A stretch of DNA of 64,000 nucleotides from Gordonia sp. PDNC005 (GCF_016919385.1 NZ_CP070351.1:3162001-3226000); one strand, 5' to 3'. Positions 18,126-27,618 are shown, counted from the first letter of the stretch. Numbers and translations are program-made. Notes: generated by a model not told the origin, from the sequence alone.

Positions 18126-19294
18126 GACGCCTCGAACCGCTGGTTCTTCCCTCGAATCCCGCCGTGATTCACGCCCGGCGGGATTTGTCGGCTCTGCTCA
18201 CCGGCGACGCCGCGTATCTGCCGCTGCCTGACCTCGACTCGAATGAGTCGTCACGGCTCCGCGCTCACCTCGGCGTCGGTGAGCCGATCGACGACAGGTG
18301 CTGCCTCGTCGTGTCGACGTCGGGCACCACCGGCGTTCCCAAAGGCGCCATGCACACCCACGACACGCTGCGCGCGTCCGCGCAGGCCACAGCCGAAGCC
18401 CTCGGCGGGCCAGGAGTCTGGTTGCAGACGCTGCCGCCGCACCACATCGCCGGCCTGCAGGTGATGCTCCGATCACTCGCCGCAGGCTTCGACCCCGTGA
18501 TACTCGACCTGACCGACGGATTCGACGTCACGGCACTGCCCGCCGCCGTCGACGCGCTCGCCGGACCGCGCCGGTACACCTCGCTGGTACCCGTCCAGTT
18601 GCGCAAGGTTCTCGCCGACCCCGACGCCACCGCCGCGATGCGGCAGTTCGACGCGATCCTCGTCGGCGGCGCCGCCACTCCCCCGTCCCTGCAGCAGACG
18701 GCGCGCGACGCCGGACTGCAGATCGTCACCACGTACGGGATGAGCGAGACCGCGGGCGGGTGCGTCTACAACGGCATCCCCCTTGCCGGCACCACTATCC
18801 GCATCGACGACGCCGACTCGGACGGTGTCGGACGAGTTGTCCTCGGCGGAGCGACAGTCGCCCTCGGCTACCGGAATCTCGCGGACCATCCTGCCTTCGC
18901 CGAGCCCGGGTGGTTCCGCACCGACGATCTCGGCGTCGTCACCGACGGTGCGCTGCGCATCGTCGGTCGCGCCGACGAGGCCATCTCGACGGGCGGACTC
19001 ACGGTGGTCCCCCAAGTCGTCGAGGCGGTGATCGTCGACCTCGACGCCGTCACCGACTGCGCGGTCGTGGGAGTACCCGATGAGCGGCTCGGTGAGCGTG
19101 TTGTGGCTGTTGTTGTACCCGCCGCCGGACACGACGCTCCGAGCGTCGACGAGATAAGGGAGATCGTCGTCGAACGCCTCGATCGCTACGCCGCGCCGCG
19201 CGAGGTGGTCTTCGTCGACGCTCTGCCCCTTCGCGGTCCGGGCAAGGTCGACCGTGCGGCGCTGCGAGATCGGCTCCGCCAGAACACTCTCTGA
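18122..19294 (+). CDS. menE: o-Succinylbenzoate-CoA ligase MenE
   Basis: About 390 residues of the ANL adenylate-forming superfamily: P-loop-like [31 protein letters not shown] and the C-terminal [10 protein letters not shown] lysine segment. It activates o-succinylbenzoate for MenB. Start choice: GGAGG at 18110-18114 lies 7 nt before a CTG at 18122 that overlaps the previous stop (CTGA), and the 14 added residues ([12 protein letters not shown] region) match the family N-terminus. The first conventional start is GTG at 18164, which has no ribosome site. Confidence 0.88.
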   Translation: MRRLEPLVLPSNPAVIHARRDLSALLTGDAAYLPLPDLDSNESSRLRAHLGVGEPIDDRCCLVVSTSGTTGVPKGAMHTHDTLRASAQATAEALGGPGVWLQTLPPHHIAGLQVMLRSLAAGFDPVILDLTDGFDVTALPAAVDALAGPRRYTSLVPVQLRKVLADPDATAAMRQFDAILVGGAATPPSLQQTARDAGLQIVTTYGMSETAGGCVYNGIPLAGTTIRIDDADSDGVGRVVLGGATVALGYRNLADHPAFAEPGWFRTDDLGVVTDGALRIVGRADEAISTGGLTVVPQVVEAVIVDLDAVTDCAVVGVPDERLGERVVAVVVPAAGHDAPSVDEIREIVVERLDRYAAPREVVFVDALPLRGPGKVDRAALRDRLRQNTL

Positions 19295-19394
19295 TCGTCG
19301 TCGACCCGAGCAGCCGCCGAACGTGACAGATCTCGCGCCGCCTCCGGGTCGCCGGGAACCGGCTCGTCGACTGAACCGTGACATGCTTGATCCC

Positions 19395-20264
19395 GTGGCA
19401 ACGGTCAACGAATGGATCCAGGGCGCACGACCGCGGACGCTTCCGAATGCGATCGCTCCAGTGGTGGCAGGCGTCGGTGCTGCGGCACGGATCGGCGACG
19501 TCGTGTGGTGGAAAGCCGGCCTCGCCCTCGTCGTGTCGTTGGCGTTGATCATCGGCGTCAACTTCGCCAACGACTACTCGGACGGGATCCGCGGCACCGA
19601 TGACGATCGAGTCGGCCCGATGCGCCTGGTCGGCTCGAAGGTCGCTTCGCCGTCTGCGGTGAAGACTGCCGCCTTCACGTGTTTCGGAATCGGCGCGGTG
19701 TGTGGTCTTGTCCTCGCGGCGAGCACCGCGTGGTGGCTGATCGCAATCGGCGTCGTGTGCATCGCCGGTGCCTGGTTCTACACCGGAGGAAAGAAGCCGT
19801 ACGGCTACCTCGGCTTCGGCGAGATCGCGGTGTTCGTGTTCTTCGGACTCGTCGCCGTCTTGGGGACTCAGTTCGTCACGATCGGTCGGATCGACTGGGT
19901 CGGCGGAGTCGCCGCTGTTGCCGTCGGATCGTTCTCGAGCGCGGTCCTGGTCGCGAACAACCTGCGAGACATCCCGACCGACACCGAGTCGGGGAAGATC
20001 ACCCTCGCCGTCCGACTCGGCGATCGCGGCACCCGCGGACTATTCGTCTTCCTGATCGCCGTGCCGTTCGTCGGGACGATCGTTCTGATTCCGGTGACGA
20101 CGGCAGCTCTCGCGGGCCTGGTCGCCGCGCCCTTGGCCGCAGTCGCACTGCGCCCTGTCGCGTCCGGCGCCAAGGGCCGTGACCTCATCCCCGCACTCGC
20201 GACGACGGGACTCGCAATGCTCGCATGGTCGGTCGCGACCGGATTGGCCCTCGCCTTCGCCTGA
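19395..20264 (+). CDS. menA: 1,4-dihydroxy-2-naphthoate polyprenyltransferase MenA
   Basis: 289 residues, UbiA family, with about eight or nine membrane helices. The first Asp-rich motif is [14 protein letters not shown] and the second lies in [14 protein letters not shown]. It attaches the polyprenyl chain to DHNA in the membrane. The GTG at 19395 aligns with the M. tuberculosis start (VATVNEW against MASFAQW); an ATG at 19383 is an alternative four codons upstream. It converges on the Clp_N gene with only 28 bp between. Confidence 0.94.
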   Translation: MATVNEWIQGARPRTLPNAIAPVVAGVGAAARIGDVVWWKAGLALVVSLALIIGVNFANDYSDGIRGTDDDRVGPMRLVGSKVASPSAVKTAAFTCFGIGAVCGLVLAASTAWWLIAIGVVCIAGAWFYTGGKKPYGYLGFGEIAVFVFFGLVAVLGTQFVTIGRIDWVGGVAAVAVGSFSSAVLVANNLRDIPTDTESGKITLAVRLGDRGTRGLFVFLIAVPFVGTIVLIPVTTAALAGLVAAPLAAVALRPVASGAKGRDLIPALATTGLAMLAWSVATGLALAFA

Positions 20265-20292
20265 GATCGGCACGACGAATCTTGGGGACGCG

Positions 20293-21051
20293 TCAGACAG
20301 CGGCACGGCTCTCCAGGACTTCCGTCACCGCGCTGCGCAGGCTGTCGACGTCGGTCACCGATTCGATCACCGCGCGTGACGCGGGATCGCCTGCGTCGAG
20401 AATCCCGAGGAGCAGGTGCTCGGCGCCGATACTGCGGTCACCACGAGTCCTCGCCAGGGTGACGGCGGAATGCATGGCGTCCCTGACCGGGCCGTTCATG
20501 CGTGCACGGCCTCTGCCGCGAGGACCACGACGACCACGACCGCCCTCCCACGGGCCTTCGCCGTCCCAGCCCGGCCCACCGGGTCCACCCGGTGCACCGA
20601 ACGGGCCGCCGAATCCCGGCCCACGACCGTGCGGACGGTGGTGACCGCGACGCTCGTCGCATCCGTCACCGCGGCGAGGTCCGCGGCCGCGGCCGCGGCG
20701 TTCGCCCCAACCGTCAGCGAGGTCGTCGCCGAACTTGTCTCGGACTGCGGCGCGCACGCGATCCAGGTCGATGCCGATGCTGGCGAGGGCGTCTCGGTCC
20801 TCGTCGTATCGGTTCTTCTCGTCCGACTCGGCGGTCGGCTCGTCGGACTGGTGGAACTCACGTACAACGCCGCGCGCAGCGTCGAGCGTGAGGCCCCGCT
20901 CCCCGAGCAGGGTGAAGATGGGGCTCCGCGCGTTGCAGAGCATCCCGAGGATCAGGTGGTCGTTGCCGAACGACGGGTGGCCCAGGTCGCGGGCCTCCTG
21001 CGTGGCGAACATGAACAGTGTGCGGTCTTCCCGCGAGAAACGGTCAAACAT
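20293..21051 (-). CDS. Double Clp_N-domain protein with Arg/Gly-rich linker
   Basis: 252 residues with two Clp N-terminal repeats but no AAA+ ATPase. The first repeat (about 1-70) contains HPSFGNDHLILGML and the second (about 186-250) contains DRSIGAEHLLLGIL. Between them residues 114-184 form a low-complexity linker rich in Gly, Arg and Pro ([21 protein letters not shown]). Clp_N domains bind substrates or adaptors of ClpC/ClpB, so it may act as an adaptor or decoy; this is inference. Its ATG overlaps the stop of the upstream HTH gene by 8 nt, so the pair is coupled. Confidence 0.85.
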   Translation of the reverse strand: MFDRFSREDRTLFMFATQEARDLGHPSFGNDHLILGMLCNARSPIFTLLGERGLTLDAARGVVREFHQSDEPTAESDEKNRYDEDRDALASIGIDLDRVRAAVRDKFGDDLADGWGERRGRGRGPRRGDGCDERRGHHRPHGRGPGFGGPFGAPGGPGGPGWDGEGPWEGGRGRRGPRGRGRARMNGPVRDAMHSAVTLARTRGDRSIGAEHLLLGILDAGDPASRAVIESVTDVDSLRSAVTEVLESRAAV

Positions 21052-21310
21052 CGTTGCCGTCCTTTCCAGCTGCTGGTGCAGCCTCTCGATACGAGTGCTT
21101 CTGGTGCACGGCCTGCCGGCTGACCTGTAGGACGTCCGCGATCGCCTGCCAACTCCAGCCTGCGGCTCGAGCGGAGGCGACATGAACGTCTTCGAGGCGG
21201 TCCGCGAGAGTCCTCAGCGCTCGGACTGTTCCCAGTCCTACGGCGGGATCGGAACTCGCCGCGGTTCCCGTCATCGAGTCGGTGTCGGTCGGCATCTCTT
21301 CGTCGTGCAT
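21044..21310 (-). CDS. Small helix-turn-helix regulator paired with the Clp_N gene
   Basis: 88 residues. An N-terminal acidic tail is followed by a helical segment and a helix-turn-helix GWSWQAIADVLQVSRQAVHQKHS (about 51-73, shown in part as WQAIADVLQVSRQAVHQ). Such HTH proteins are often found next to Clp_N genes in actinobacteria. It is transcribed from a strong promoter that overlaps a 9-bp inverted repeat, suggesting autoregulation. The ATG is 6 nt from the -10 box, so the mRNA should be leaderless. Confidence 0.85.
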   Translation of the reverse strand: MHDEEMPTDTDSMTGTAASSDPAVGLGTVRALRTLADRLEDVHVASARAAGWSWQAIADVLQVSRQAVHQKHSYREAAPAAGKDGNDV

Positions 21311-21349
21311 GTTGTCAGGTTATGTTGACACTACGCCTGTTGTCAACAT
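21311..21349 (-). promoter_or_regulatory. Promoter and operator-like inverted repeat of the HTH/Clp_N pair
   Basis: On the minus strand: -35 TTGACA (21346-21341), 18-nt spacer, -10 TAACCT (21322-21317), then 6 nt to the ATG. The inverted repeat ATGTTGACA (21322-21330) and TGTCAACAT (21341-21349), 10 nt apart, spans the -35 box and spacer. A third TGTCA-like half-site lies at the -10. This is a typical repressor layout. Confidence 0.75.
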
Positions 21350-21374
21350 TTATTGACGAACTGATTTTGCGAGA

Positions 21375-23897
21375 CTACTCGGCCGCGATCGACTCGCTGA
21401 TGTTCTGGCGTGACGCGCGGACTGCCGGGACAACGGCACCGAGAAGGCACAGCACAGCCGACACCGCGACGTACCAACTCGACGACCACAGTGGGCTGTA
21501 GACGATGTCGATGGAAGTCGTCTCGGTGAGAATCGCATCCGCGAGGACGTGCAGCCCGGTGCCCATCACCGCACCGGTCACCGCCCCGATCACGGCGATG
21601 GCGCCTGCTTCGGCGAGCACCATGCGGAAGACGAATCGGCGAGAGGCTCCCATCGACCGCAGCACGCCGATCTCACGTCGTCGTTCCAGCACCGACAGCA
21701 GGAGCGTGTTGAGCAATGCGATCGCCGCAGCCCCGGACACGATCCACTGGATCGCGACGGTGAATCCACCCGACTGCTCCGCCGTTCGCTGGGCGGCGGC
21801 CAACGCCTGCTCCCCTGTGTAGACGTTGACGGGCGAGCCGCCGACTCCGGGATGCGCGTCGGCGATCCTGGCGACCGCACGACGCACCGCATCGTGATCG
21901 GCCCCCGCGTCGATCATCACCTGGAGGTACGTGTCCCCCGGGCGCTTGAACCAGGTGTGCAGCAGGGTGATGGACACCGCAGCCACCCCGGAGTCCATCG
22001 AGACGTAGTTCACCGTCTCGAGGACACGCAACTGTCGGGGTCCGGCGGGTGTGGCCAGAGTGAGCTCGTCGCCGACATCTGCGTCCAACGTGCGGGCCAG
22101 AGTCCGCGACAACAGGATTCCCCGACCGTTCAGGACCTCGTCCGCCGCCTCCTGCGACGCTTTCCGCAGGAACGGGGCCGATGCTCCACGTTCGAGTCCC
22201 TGCACGACGATCCGAGCGTCTCCGAGGTTCACATTCGCCCACTGTCCGCCGATGACCCGCCGCACGCCCGGAGTCGCGGCCACTTCACGCCGGACGACCG
22301 GATCGAGTACCGGCCCGGTCGGAATCGACGCAGCGTCCTGCGACGACACGTAGAGGTCCGGTTCGCTCAACCCGCCGAGCGACGACGACAACGATCCGAC
22401 GAGGTTGTTCAACGCACCTGATATCCCGATGCCGACCGAGACTGCGACGGCGACGGTCATCACCGTGGCCCATACCCGGCGGGGCGCACGTTCGGAGTTC
22501 ACCGCGGCCAGTCGTCCCGGCCCGGCGAATCCGGTGGCCACCGCTCGCACCCCGGCCACCAGCAACGGGCTGAGAGCGAAACAGAGGATCAGTCCGCCGA
22601 CGGCGTAGACCGCTCCCGCGAGGATCGCCGCGCGCCCGTCGACGGTCTCGACGATCAACCAGGCTCCGAGGACGCCCATCACACCCACCACACCCGACGT
22701 CCATAGGAGTCGCGGCGACACGCCTGCCGCCTCGGTCACCTGCCCGGGGGCCATCGCCTCCACCGGCGTAACCGAGAAGACTGCCTTCGCAGCGAGCGCC
22801 GTCGCACCGATACACGCGAGAACAGCTGCTCCGATTCCCGCCGCGGGGACCAACGCAGGCAGCGTGTAACTGACTTCCATCCCGACCGAGGACGATCCGC
22901 CCGGTACCCGACTCAGCGCCCACCGGCCTGCGACGACACCGATCGGGATGCCCGCGACGCCTCCGACTACACCGAAGAGCGCGGATTCGCCCAGCAGGTC
23001 GCCTGCGAGATGCCGCCGTCGTCCACCGAGGGCGCGGATCATCGCCAGGCTGCGTCGACGGGACGCGACCGCCATGTTCATGGTGTTGAACACCAGGAAG
23101 GCGGCGATGACCAGCGACACCATCGACACGAGGAGCGTCGAGTCACGGACGACCGAACTCGCGACCTCCGCCTGCCTGACGCGGAAGTCGGGGTCGACAA
23201 CGCTCGCCCGATCTCCCACGACGTCCTCGACCGACTCGCGTAATGCGTCGGAGTCGGCGTTGGCGATCGGAACGATGAGCAACGAGTCGACTGCGTCACT
23301 CAGGCCTGCCAGCCGTTGTGCCAGTGGCAGGTACGCGAAGACGAAGCGGCCGCCGTTGAGACCGGACGCCTCGTCACCTAGCACCCTCCGGATCGTGAGC
23401 CTCTCGCCGGCGACGTCGACGGTCTGCCCCACGGCCAGCCCGACCGTCGGCCCGACCACGATGCCGTCGGCCAGGTCGTCGATGCTCAGCCCGGAATCGT
23501 CCGACTCCGCAGCGGCCCCGAGCTCCGGCGACAGCATCGAGGCCCGATAGTCCGAGCCGAGCAACACGGTCGGACTGCCGTCGATGACAATCGACCCGCG
23601 GACGATCGGGACCACCTCTTCTGCAAGCGGAACGTGCTCGCGCAGTTCCCCCGCGATCGACGCGGGCACGCCCGAATCGGTGATGCCGGCGACCTCGACG
23701 GTGGCGACGCCAGCGATCGCCGCGTTGAAGTCGCGTACCGACGCCGTCAACGAGCCGTACACCGAGAGCACCGCGACGAGCAGCGCGGACGACACCGTCA
23801 CCACGAGCAGCGACGTGACGACCCTGAGTTTGTGCGATGTCAGCTCTCGCAGACCGAGCACCCTGATGCGGGTGAACCCGGCTCCGATGCCCCGCAT
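21375..23897 (-). CDS. ABC transporter permease, FtsX/MacB-like, double-module
   Basis: 840 residues. An N-terminal helix (about 24-46) is followed by a large extracytoplasmic domain, three helices around 245-370, further helices in the middle (about 400-480), a second extracytoplasmic domain and a final FtsX block of three helices at 720-830. Each FtsX half has the RRR-EIGVLRSMGASRR-type coupling motif (MIRALGGRRRH and IGVLRSMGASRR). This is the architecture of non-canonical ABC exporters of lipoproteins, lipids or peptides. Its ATG overlaps the ATPase stop (TGATG). Substrate unknown. Confidence 0.9.
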   Translation of the reverse strand: MRGIGAGFTRIRVLGLRELTSHKLRVVTSLLVVTVSSALLVAVLSVYGSLTASVRDFNAAIAGVATVEVAGITDSGVPASIAGELREHVPLAEEVVPIVRGSIVIDGSPTVLLGSDYRASMLSPELGAAAESDDSGLSIDDLADGIVVGPTVGLAVGQTVDVAGERLTIRRVLGDEASGLNGGRFVFAYLPLAQRLAGLSDAVDSLLIVPIANADSDALRESVEDVVGDRASVVDPDFRVRQAEVASSVVRDSTLLVSMVSLVIAAFLVFNTMNMAVASRRRSLAMIRALGGRRRHLAGDLLGESALFGVVGGVAGIPIGVVAGRWALSRVPGGSSSVGMEVSYTLPALVPAAGIGAAVLACIGATALAAKAVFSVTPVEAMAPGQVTEAAGVSPRLLWTSGVVGVMGVLGAWLIVETVDGRAAILAGAVYAVGGLILCFALSPLLVAGVRAVATGFAGPGRLAAVNSERAPRRVWATVMTVAVAVSVGIGISGALNNLVGSLSSSLGGLSEPDLYVSSQDAASIPTGPVLDPVVRREVAATPGVRRVIGGQWANVNLGDARIVVQGLERGASAPFLRKASQEAADEVLNGRGILLSRTLARTLDADVGDELTLATPAGPRQLRVLETVNYVSMDSGVAAVSITLLHTWFKRPGDTYLQVMIDAGADHDAVRRAVARIADAHPGVGGSPVNVYTGEQALAAAQRTAEQSGGFTVAIQWIVSGAAAIALLNTLLLSVLERRREIGVLRSMGASRRFVFRMVLAEAGAIAVIGAVTGAVMGTGLHVLADAILTETTSIDIVYSPLWSSSWYVAVSAVLCLLGAVVPAVRASRQNISESIAAE

Positions 23898-24580
23898 CAG
23901 GCAGAACCGCTGATCACTCGCCCGTCCCGGACGGTCACCACCTGGTCGCACGATCGAGCGGCGGCGGCATCGTGCGTGACCATCAACACCAGCCGGTTCG
24001 CGTCCTCGTGCGCGACGTCGGACAGCAGTTGCAGAACATCGGCGCCGGTGTGGGAGTCGAGGTTGCCCGTCGGTTCATCGGCCAACACGATGGTCGGCTC
24101 CATGATCAACGACCGCGCGATGGCGACACGCTGCATCTGCCCGCCGGACAGTTCAGAGGGCCGGTGATCGATCCGGTGTCCGAGGCCGACCCGTTCCATG
24201 AGTTCCACCGCCCGCGGCTTCGCCTTCGCCAGCGAGCGAGAGTCGAGCAGCATCGGCAGTGCGACGTTCTCCCACGCCGACAGCGTCGGCACGAGGTTGA
24301 AGAACTGGAAGATGAATCCGACTCTATGCCTGCGGAACTCCGACGCCGCATCGTCAGACAGAGACGTCAGGTCGACGCCGTCGACCTCGATCGAGCCGGA
24401 TGTGGGGCTGTCGAGTGCACCGACGATGTGCAACAACGTCGACTTTCCGGCACCGGACGGCCCGACGACCGACACGAACTGCCCGCCGTCCAGAGTCAGC
24501 GACGCACCGTCGAGCGCGCGGACCGTCTCCGTTCCCATGCGGTATTCACGGACCAGGTCGACGGCGTCGACGACGGGCAT
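23897..24580 (-). CDS. ABC transporter ATP-binding protein, LolD/MacB type
   Basis: 227 residues: Walker A GPSGAGKST, Q-loop FQFFNLVPTLSA, signature LSGGQMQRVAIARSL, Walker B IVLADEPTGNLDS and H-loop THD. This is the LolD/MacB/FtsE class that partners FtsX-type permeases. The ATG at 24580 has GGAG 7 nt upstream. It lies 10 nt after cds1 and is coupled to the permease. Confidence 0.95.
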   Translation of the reverse strand: MPVVDAVDLVREYRMGTETVRALDGASLTLDGGQFVSVVGPSGAGKSTLLHIVGALDSPTSGSIEVDGVDLTSLSDDAASEFRRHRVGFIFQFFNLVPTLSAWENVALPMLLDSRSLAKAKPRAVELMERVGLGHRIDHRPSELSGGQMQRVAIARSLIMEPTIVLADEPTGNLDSHTGADVLQLLSDVAHEDANRLVLMVTHDAAAARSCDQVVTVRDGRVISGSA

Positions 24581-24590
24581 GGCGTCTCCT

Positions 24591-25700
24591 TCAGGAGTTC
24601 CAGACTCCCGTGGCGAAGTACTCGGTGAGCACGGCGGTGGGCGGCCCGAGGTCGAGTTCCTGCGCGGCGACCCATTCGTCGTTGTAGTAGGTGTGATCGT
24701 AGCGGTCGCCGCTGTCGCACAGGAGCGAGACCACACTGCCCGCGCGACCCGCGTCGGCCATCTCCGCCATGATCGTGCACGCGCCCCAGAAGTTGGTTCC
24801 GGTGGAACCGCCGACCCGGCGGCCGAGGCGTGCGCTGAGGAACCGTGCGGCGGCCACCGACGACGCGTCGGGCACACCGATCATCCGATCGATCACCTGG
24901 GAGACGAACGACGGCTCGACCCGAGGACGGCCGATCCCCTCGATTCGCGATCCGCCGGTCGAGGTGATGGTGCCGTCGCCTGCCTCATAGGCGGGCAGGA
25001 ACACCGAGTTCTCGACATCGACGACGGCCAGACGCGTGTTGTGCTGCTGGTAGCGGACGTACCGCCCGAAGGTCGCCGAGGTCCCACCGGTGCCGGCGCC
25101 GACGACGATCCACTCCGGCACCGGATGAGGCTCGCCGGCCATCTGCGCGAACACCGATTCGGCGATGTTGTTGTTGCCGCGCCAGTCCGTCGCACGCTCG
25201 GCCATCGTGAACTGATCGATGAAATGACCGTCCAACTCGGCCTCGAGTCGCTGTGCGACAGCGTAGATCTCCGACGGCGAGTCGACGAAATGACAGCGGC
25301 CACCCTGCGCTTCGATGAGTTCAGTCTTACGGGGCGAGGTGCCCTTCATCATCACCGCGACGAACGGCACGCCGATGAGCTTGGCGAAGTACGCCTCGGA
25401 CACTGCAGTCGACCCCGACGACGCTTCGATCACGGTGGTGCCGGGGCCAATCCACCCGTTGCACAGCGCGTACAGGAACAACGATCGCGCGAGGCGATGC
25501 TTGAGAGAGCCTGTCGGGTGTGTCGACTCGTCCTTCAAGTACAGGTCGATCCCGCCCGCTTCAGTCCGCGACCACGACGGCAGGTCGACTTTCAGAAGAT
25601 GGGTGTCGGCACTGCGCAGACCGTCCGCCCCGATCCGACGGACCGCTTCGGCCGTCCACTCGCGATCAGACGTGTGCTCGACGATCCGCGTGGCGGTCAT
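24591..25700 (-). CDS. cds1: PLP-dependent L-cysteine desulfhydrase Cds1
   Basis: 369 residues of the cysteine synthase superfamily. The PLP lysine is probably Lys67 in [11 protein letters not shown]; the substrate loop is [13 protein letters not shown], and the phosphate-binding segment is [15 protein letters not shown]. It closely fits mycobacterial Cds1 (Rv3684 type), which degrades L-cysteine to sulfide, ammonia and pyruvate. In M. tuberculosis this gene is elsewhere, so its place here is a rearrangement. Its ATG overlaps the DUF4229 stop (ATGA). Confidence 0.88.
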   Translation of the reverse strand: MTATRIVEHTSDREWTAEAVRRIGADGLRSADTHLLKVDLPSWSRTEAGGIDLYLKDESTHPTGSLKHRLARSLFLYALCNGWIGPGTTVIEASSGSTAVSEAYFAKLIGVPFVAVMMKGTSPRKTELIEAQGGRCHFVDSPSEIYAVAQRLEAELDGHFIDQFTMAERATDWRGNNNIAESVFAQMAGEPHPVPEWIVVGAGTGGTSATFGRYVRYQQHNTRLAVVDVENSVFLPAYEAGDGTITSTGGSRIEGIGRPRVEPSFVSQVIDRMIGVPDASSVAAARFLSARLGRRVGGSTGTNFWGACTIMAEMADAGRAGSVVSLLCDSGDRYDHTYYNDEWVAAQELDLGPPTAVLTEYFATGVWNS

Positions 25701-26056
25701 TCGCTGTCGCCCCGCAGACGCGACTGGAGTTCGTCGTGACGAGCACTGCGTGCGGCGTCGATGCGGGTGATCTGGTCGTTCACCCGGAGACGGAGGGTCT
25801 TGAACGCGACCATGCCCACTGGAAGTGCGATCAGGACGCCGAACACCGCGGCGACCACAAGCGGCACGTCGACGCCCGCGGCTTTGCCGACGAAGAAGAT
25901 GACGGCCGCGATCGCGACGACCAGCGCGAGACGAGCAGCCGTGTAGAGAGCGATCGCGGTGATCAACGTCCCGGTCGTCGCAGGCTTCCCGCCTGGCCCA
26001 GCGTTCTTGGCGTCGGTGTTCTTGGTGTCCGCTTCCACGGGGAGGTCTTCACTCAT
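25697..26056 (-). CDS. DUF4229-like membrane protein
   Basis: 119 residues: a 30-residue hydrophilic N-terminus, two hydrophobic helices (about 31-57 and 63-84) and a charged C-terminal coiled tail. It corresponds to the Rv0531-type protein next to the cytochrome c genes in mycobacteria. The ATG at 26056 is only one base after AGGAGG, an unusually short spacer; a GTG seven codons inside is an alternative start. It heads the run DUF4229, cds1, ABC ATPase, permease. Confidence 0.78.
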   Translation of the reverse strand: MSEDLPVEADTKNTDAKNAGPGGKPATTGTLITAIALYTAARLALVVAIAAVIFFVGKAAGVDVPLVVAAVFGVLIALPVGMVAFKTLRLRVNDQITRIDAARSARHDELQSRLRGDSE

Positions 26057-26245
26057 ACCTCCTAGGATACGGCCCACGACATGGGACGAACGCCGCGCCA
26101 AAGGTCCCTCAACGGACATTACGGCCTCTTTACCTACACCTGACTGTTCGAGCAACCACCCCAAGTGCGTGTACTAGTGGAGCCAGGACGGGGAATGAAC
26201 CGACACGACGCAAACAGCGTCGTCCCACGACTCCAGGAGGGTCCG

Positions 26246-26470
26246 ATGACCGCAATCGCAGATCAAGACGAGCAGGCCTCAGAACTGATCACTCCGGCTC
26301 TCGCCGCGCAGCACAACCTGACGCCCGGCCAGGTCGCCGCAATGTTCAACGTGAACCCGAAGACCGTCGCACGATGGGCGTCGTCCGGCGTCCTCAAGTC
26401 GATCCGCACGCCGGGCGGCCACCGCCGTTTCCGCGAGGCCGACGTCGTCGCCCTCCTCAACCGCGGCTGA
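26246..26470 (+). CDS. BldC-like MerR-family DNA-binding protein
   Basis: 74 residues. A winged-helix MerR-like domain: LTPGQVAAMFNVNPKTVARW followed by GVLKSIRTPGGHRRFREADV. This is the BldC family, small developmental regulators in Streptomyces that bind DNA by stacking on direct repeats. AGGAGG lies 5 nt before the ATG. It converges on ccsB across a large palindrome and is divergent from DUF4229. Confidence 0.9.
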   Translation: MTAIADQDEQASELITPALAAQHNLTPGQVAAMFNVNPKTVARWASSGVLKSIRTPGGHRRFREADVVALLNRG

Positions 26471-26493
26471 CTCTTCCCGCTCACTTCAGCAGC

Positions 26494-26561
26494 AAACCGC
26501 TCCCCTCGGCCGCATTCGCTCACTTGCACAAGTGAGCGGATGTCGCCGAGGGGAGCGGTTT
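26494..26561. repeat. 68-bp near-perfect palindrome between the BldC-like gene and ccsB
   Basis: Arms 26494-26526 and 26529-26561 match at 30 of 33 positions around a 2-nt centre. It lies at a convergent gene end. The inner part of the arm shares 17 of 21 positions with the palindrome after menB, so both are copies of one element; the outer part (CCGCTCCCCTCGGC) is unique. Confidence 0.85.
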
Positions 26562-26588
26562 GTCGTTGTGGGTCTCAGACAGTCCGAC

Positions 26589-27587
26589 TCACAGGCCCGC
26601 GTAGGAGTGGAGGCCCGAGACGACGAGGTTGATGGCGAAGAGATTGAAGAGCAGCGCGACGAAGCCGGCCACGTTCACCCAGGCGGCGGCCTTGCGCCAG
26701 CCTGCGGTGGCACGGGCGTGGAGATACGCCGCGTAGATGACCCAGGCGATGAACGAGACGCTCTCCTTGGGGTCCCAGCCCCAGAACCGACCCCACGCCG
26801 CTTCGGCCCAGATGGCGCCGAGGATGATGCCGAGTCCGAACAGCGGAAATCCGACGACAACACACTTGTAGGCGACCCGGTCGAGGGCGTCGCTCGACGG
26901 AAGCAGCCGATCGATGACGGCCGCCGCGCCTTCGGACTGCTCGTCGCCCTTTGCAGCCCACCGCTGTCGGACGAGGTAGAGGACACTCGCGACGCCCGAG
27001 ACCAGGAGGACGCCAGAGGCGACGGAGATGATCGAGACGTGGATGATCAGCCAGTACGACTTGAGCGCGGGCACGACGGGCGCGGGCTGCGTGTACAGGT
27101 ATCGGCCGCCGATGAACATCAACAGCACCACCGGCAGCAGCACGAAGCTGAGGAGCGGCCGGTAGGCGGGTTTGCGCAGCGCGACGACGCCTGCGAGGAC
27201 ACACGCGAGCATCGTCAACGAGATGAACTCGTACATGTTGCCCCACGGCGCACGATCGGTGGCGACGCCGCGGAGAACGATCGACACGAGGTGCGCGAGG
27301 AATCCGACGAATGCAACGGCCCAACCCATGCCGGAGAGCACATCGCCGAGCTGACGGCGCGGCGCAGGACCGGCGACGCGGCCGGGGACCCGATCACCGG
27401 GCACACCGGCAGCCGGGACTAGTTCCTTCTTCTCCGCCTGTTCCGCGGTCTCCACTCTCGCGTACCAGACGGCCGCGAGGGACAGCAGGAACATCACCAT
27501 CGCGAGGACGTACACCACGATCGAGGTGCCGTACAGCCAGTCCGAGAGCCGGGCCAGGTCCATGTCGACGTATCCGTTGTCGCCCAT
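26589..27587 (-). CDS. ccsB: Cytochrome c biogenesis protein CcsB/CcsA (haem handling)
   Basis: 332 residues with about eight membrane helices. The periplasmic tryptophan-rich haem motif is seen as WGRFWGWDPKE near residue 270, and conserved histidines flank it (SIVLRG and IIHVSIIS regions). With ResB it exports haem and joins it to apocytochrome c (System II). The in-frame TTG at 27590 is one codon upstream; the ATG is preferred, with GAAGGA upstream. Last gene of the hemL to ccsB run. Confidence 0.93.
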   Translation of the reverse strand: MGDNGYVDMDLARLSDWLYGTSIVVYVLAMVMFLLSLAAVWYARVETAEQAEKKELVPAAGVPGDRVPGRVAGPAPRRQLGDVLSGMGWAVAFVGFLAHLVSIVLRGVATDRAPWGNMYEFISLTMLACVLAGVVALRKPAYRPLLSFVLLPVVLLMFIGGRYLYTQPAPVVPALKSYWLIIHVSIISVASGVLLVSGVASVLYLVRQRWAAKGDEQSEGAAAVIDRLLPSSDALDRVAYKCVVVGFPLFGLGIILGAIWAEAAWGRFWGWDPKESVSFIAWVIYAAYLHARATAGWRKAAAWVNVAGFVALLFNLFAINLVVSGLHSYAGL

Positions 27588-27618
27588 CAATGTTCCTTCG
27601 TGTTGTGCTCGCGGCGGG

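Noticed and set aside
24198..25739. 513-codon plus-strand frame opposite the ABC ATPase and cds1
   Set aside because: Spans two real minus-strand genes; no motifs or ribosome site.
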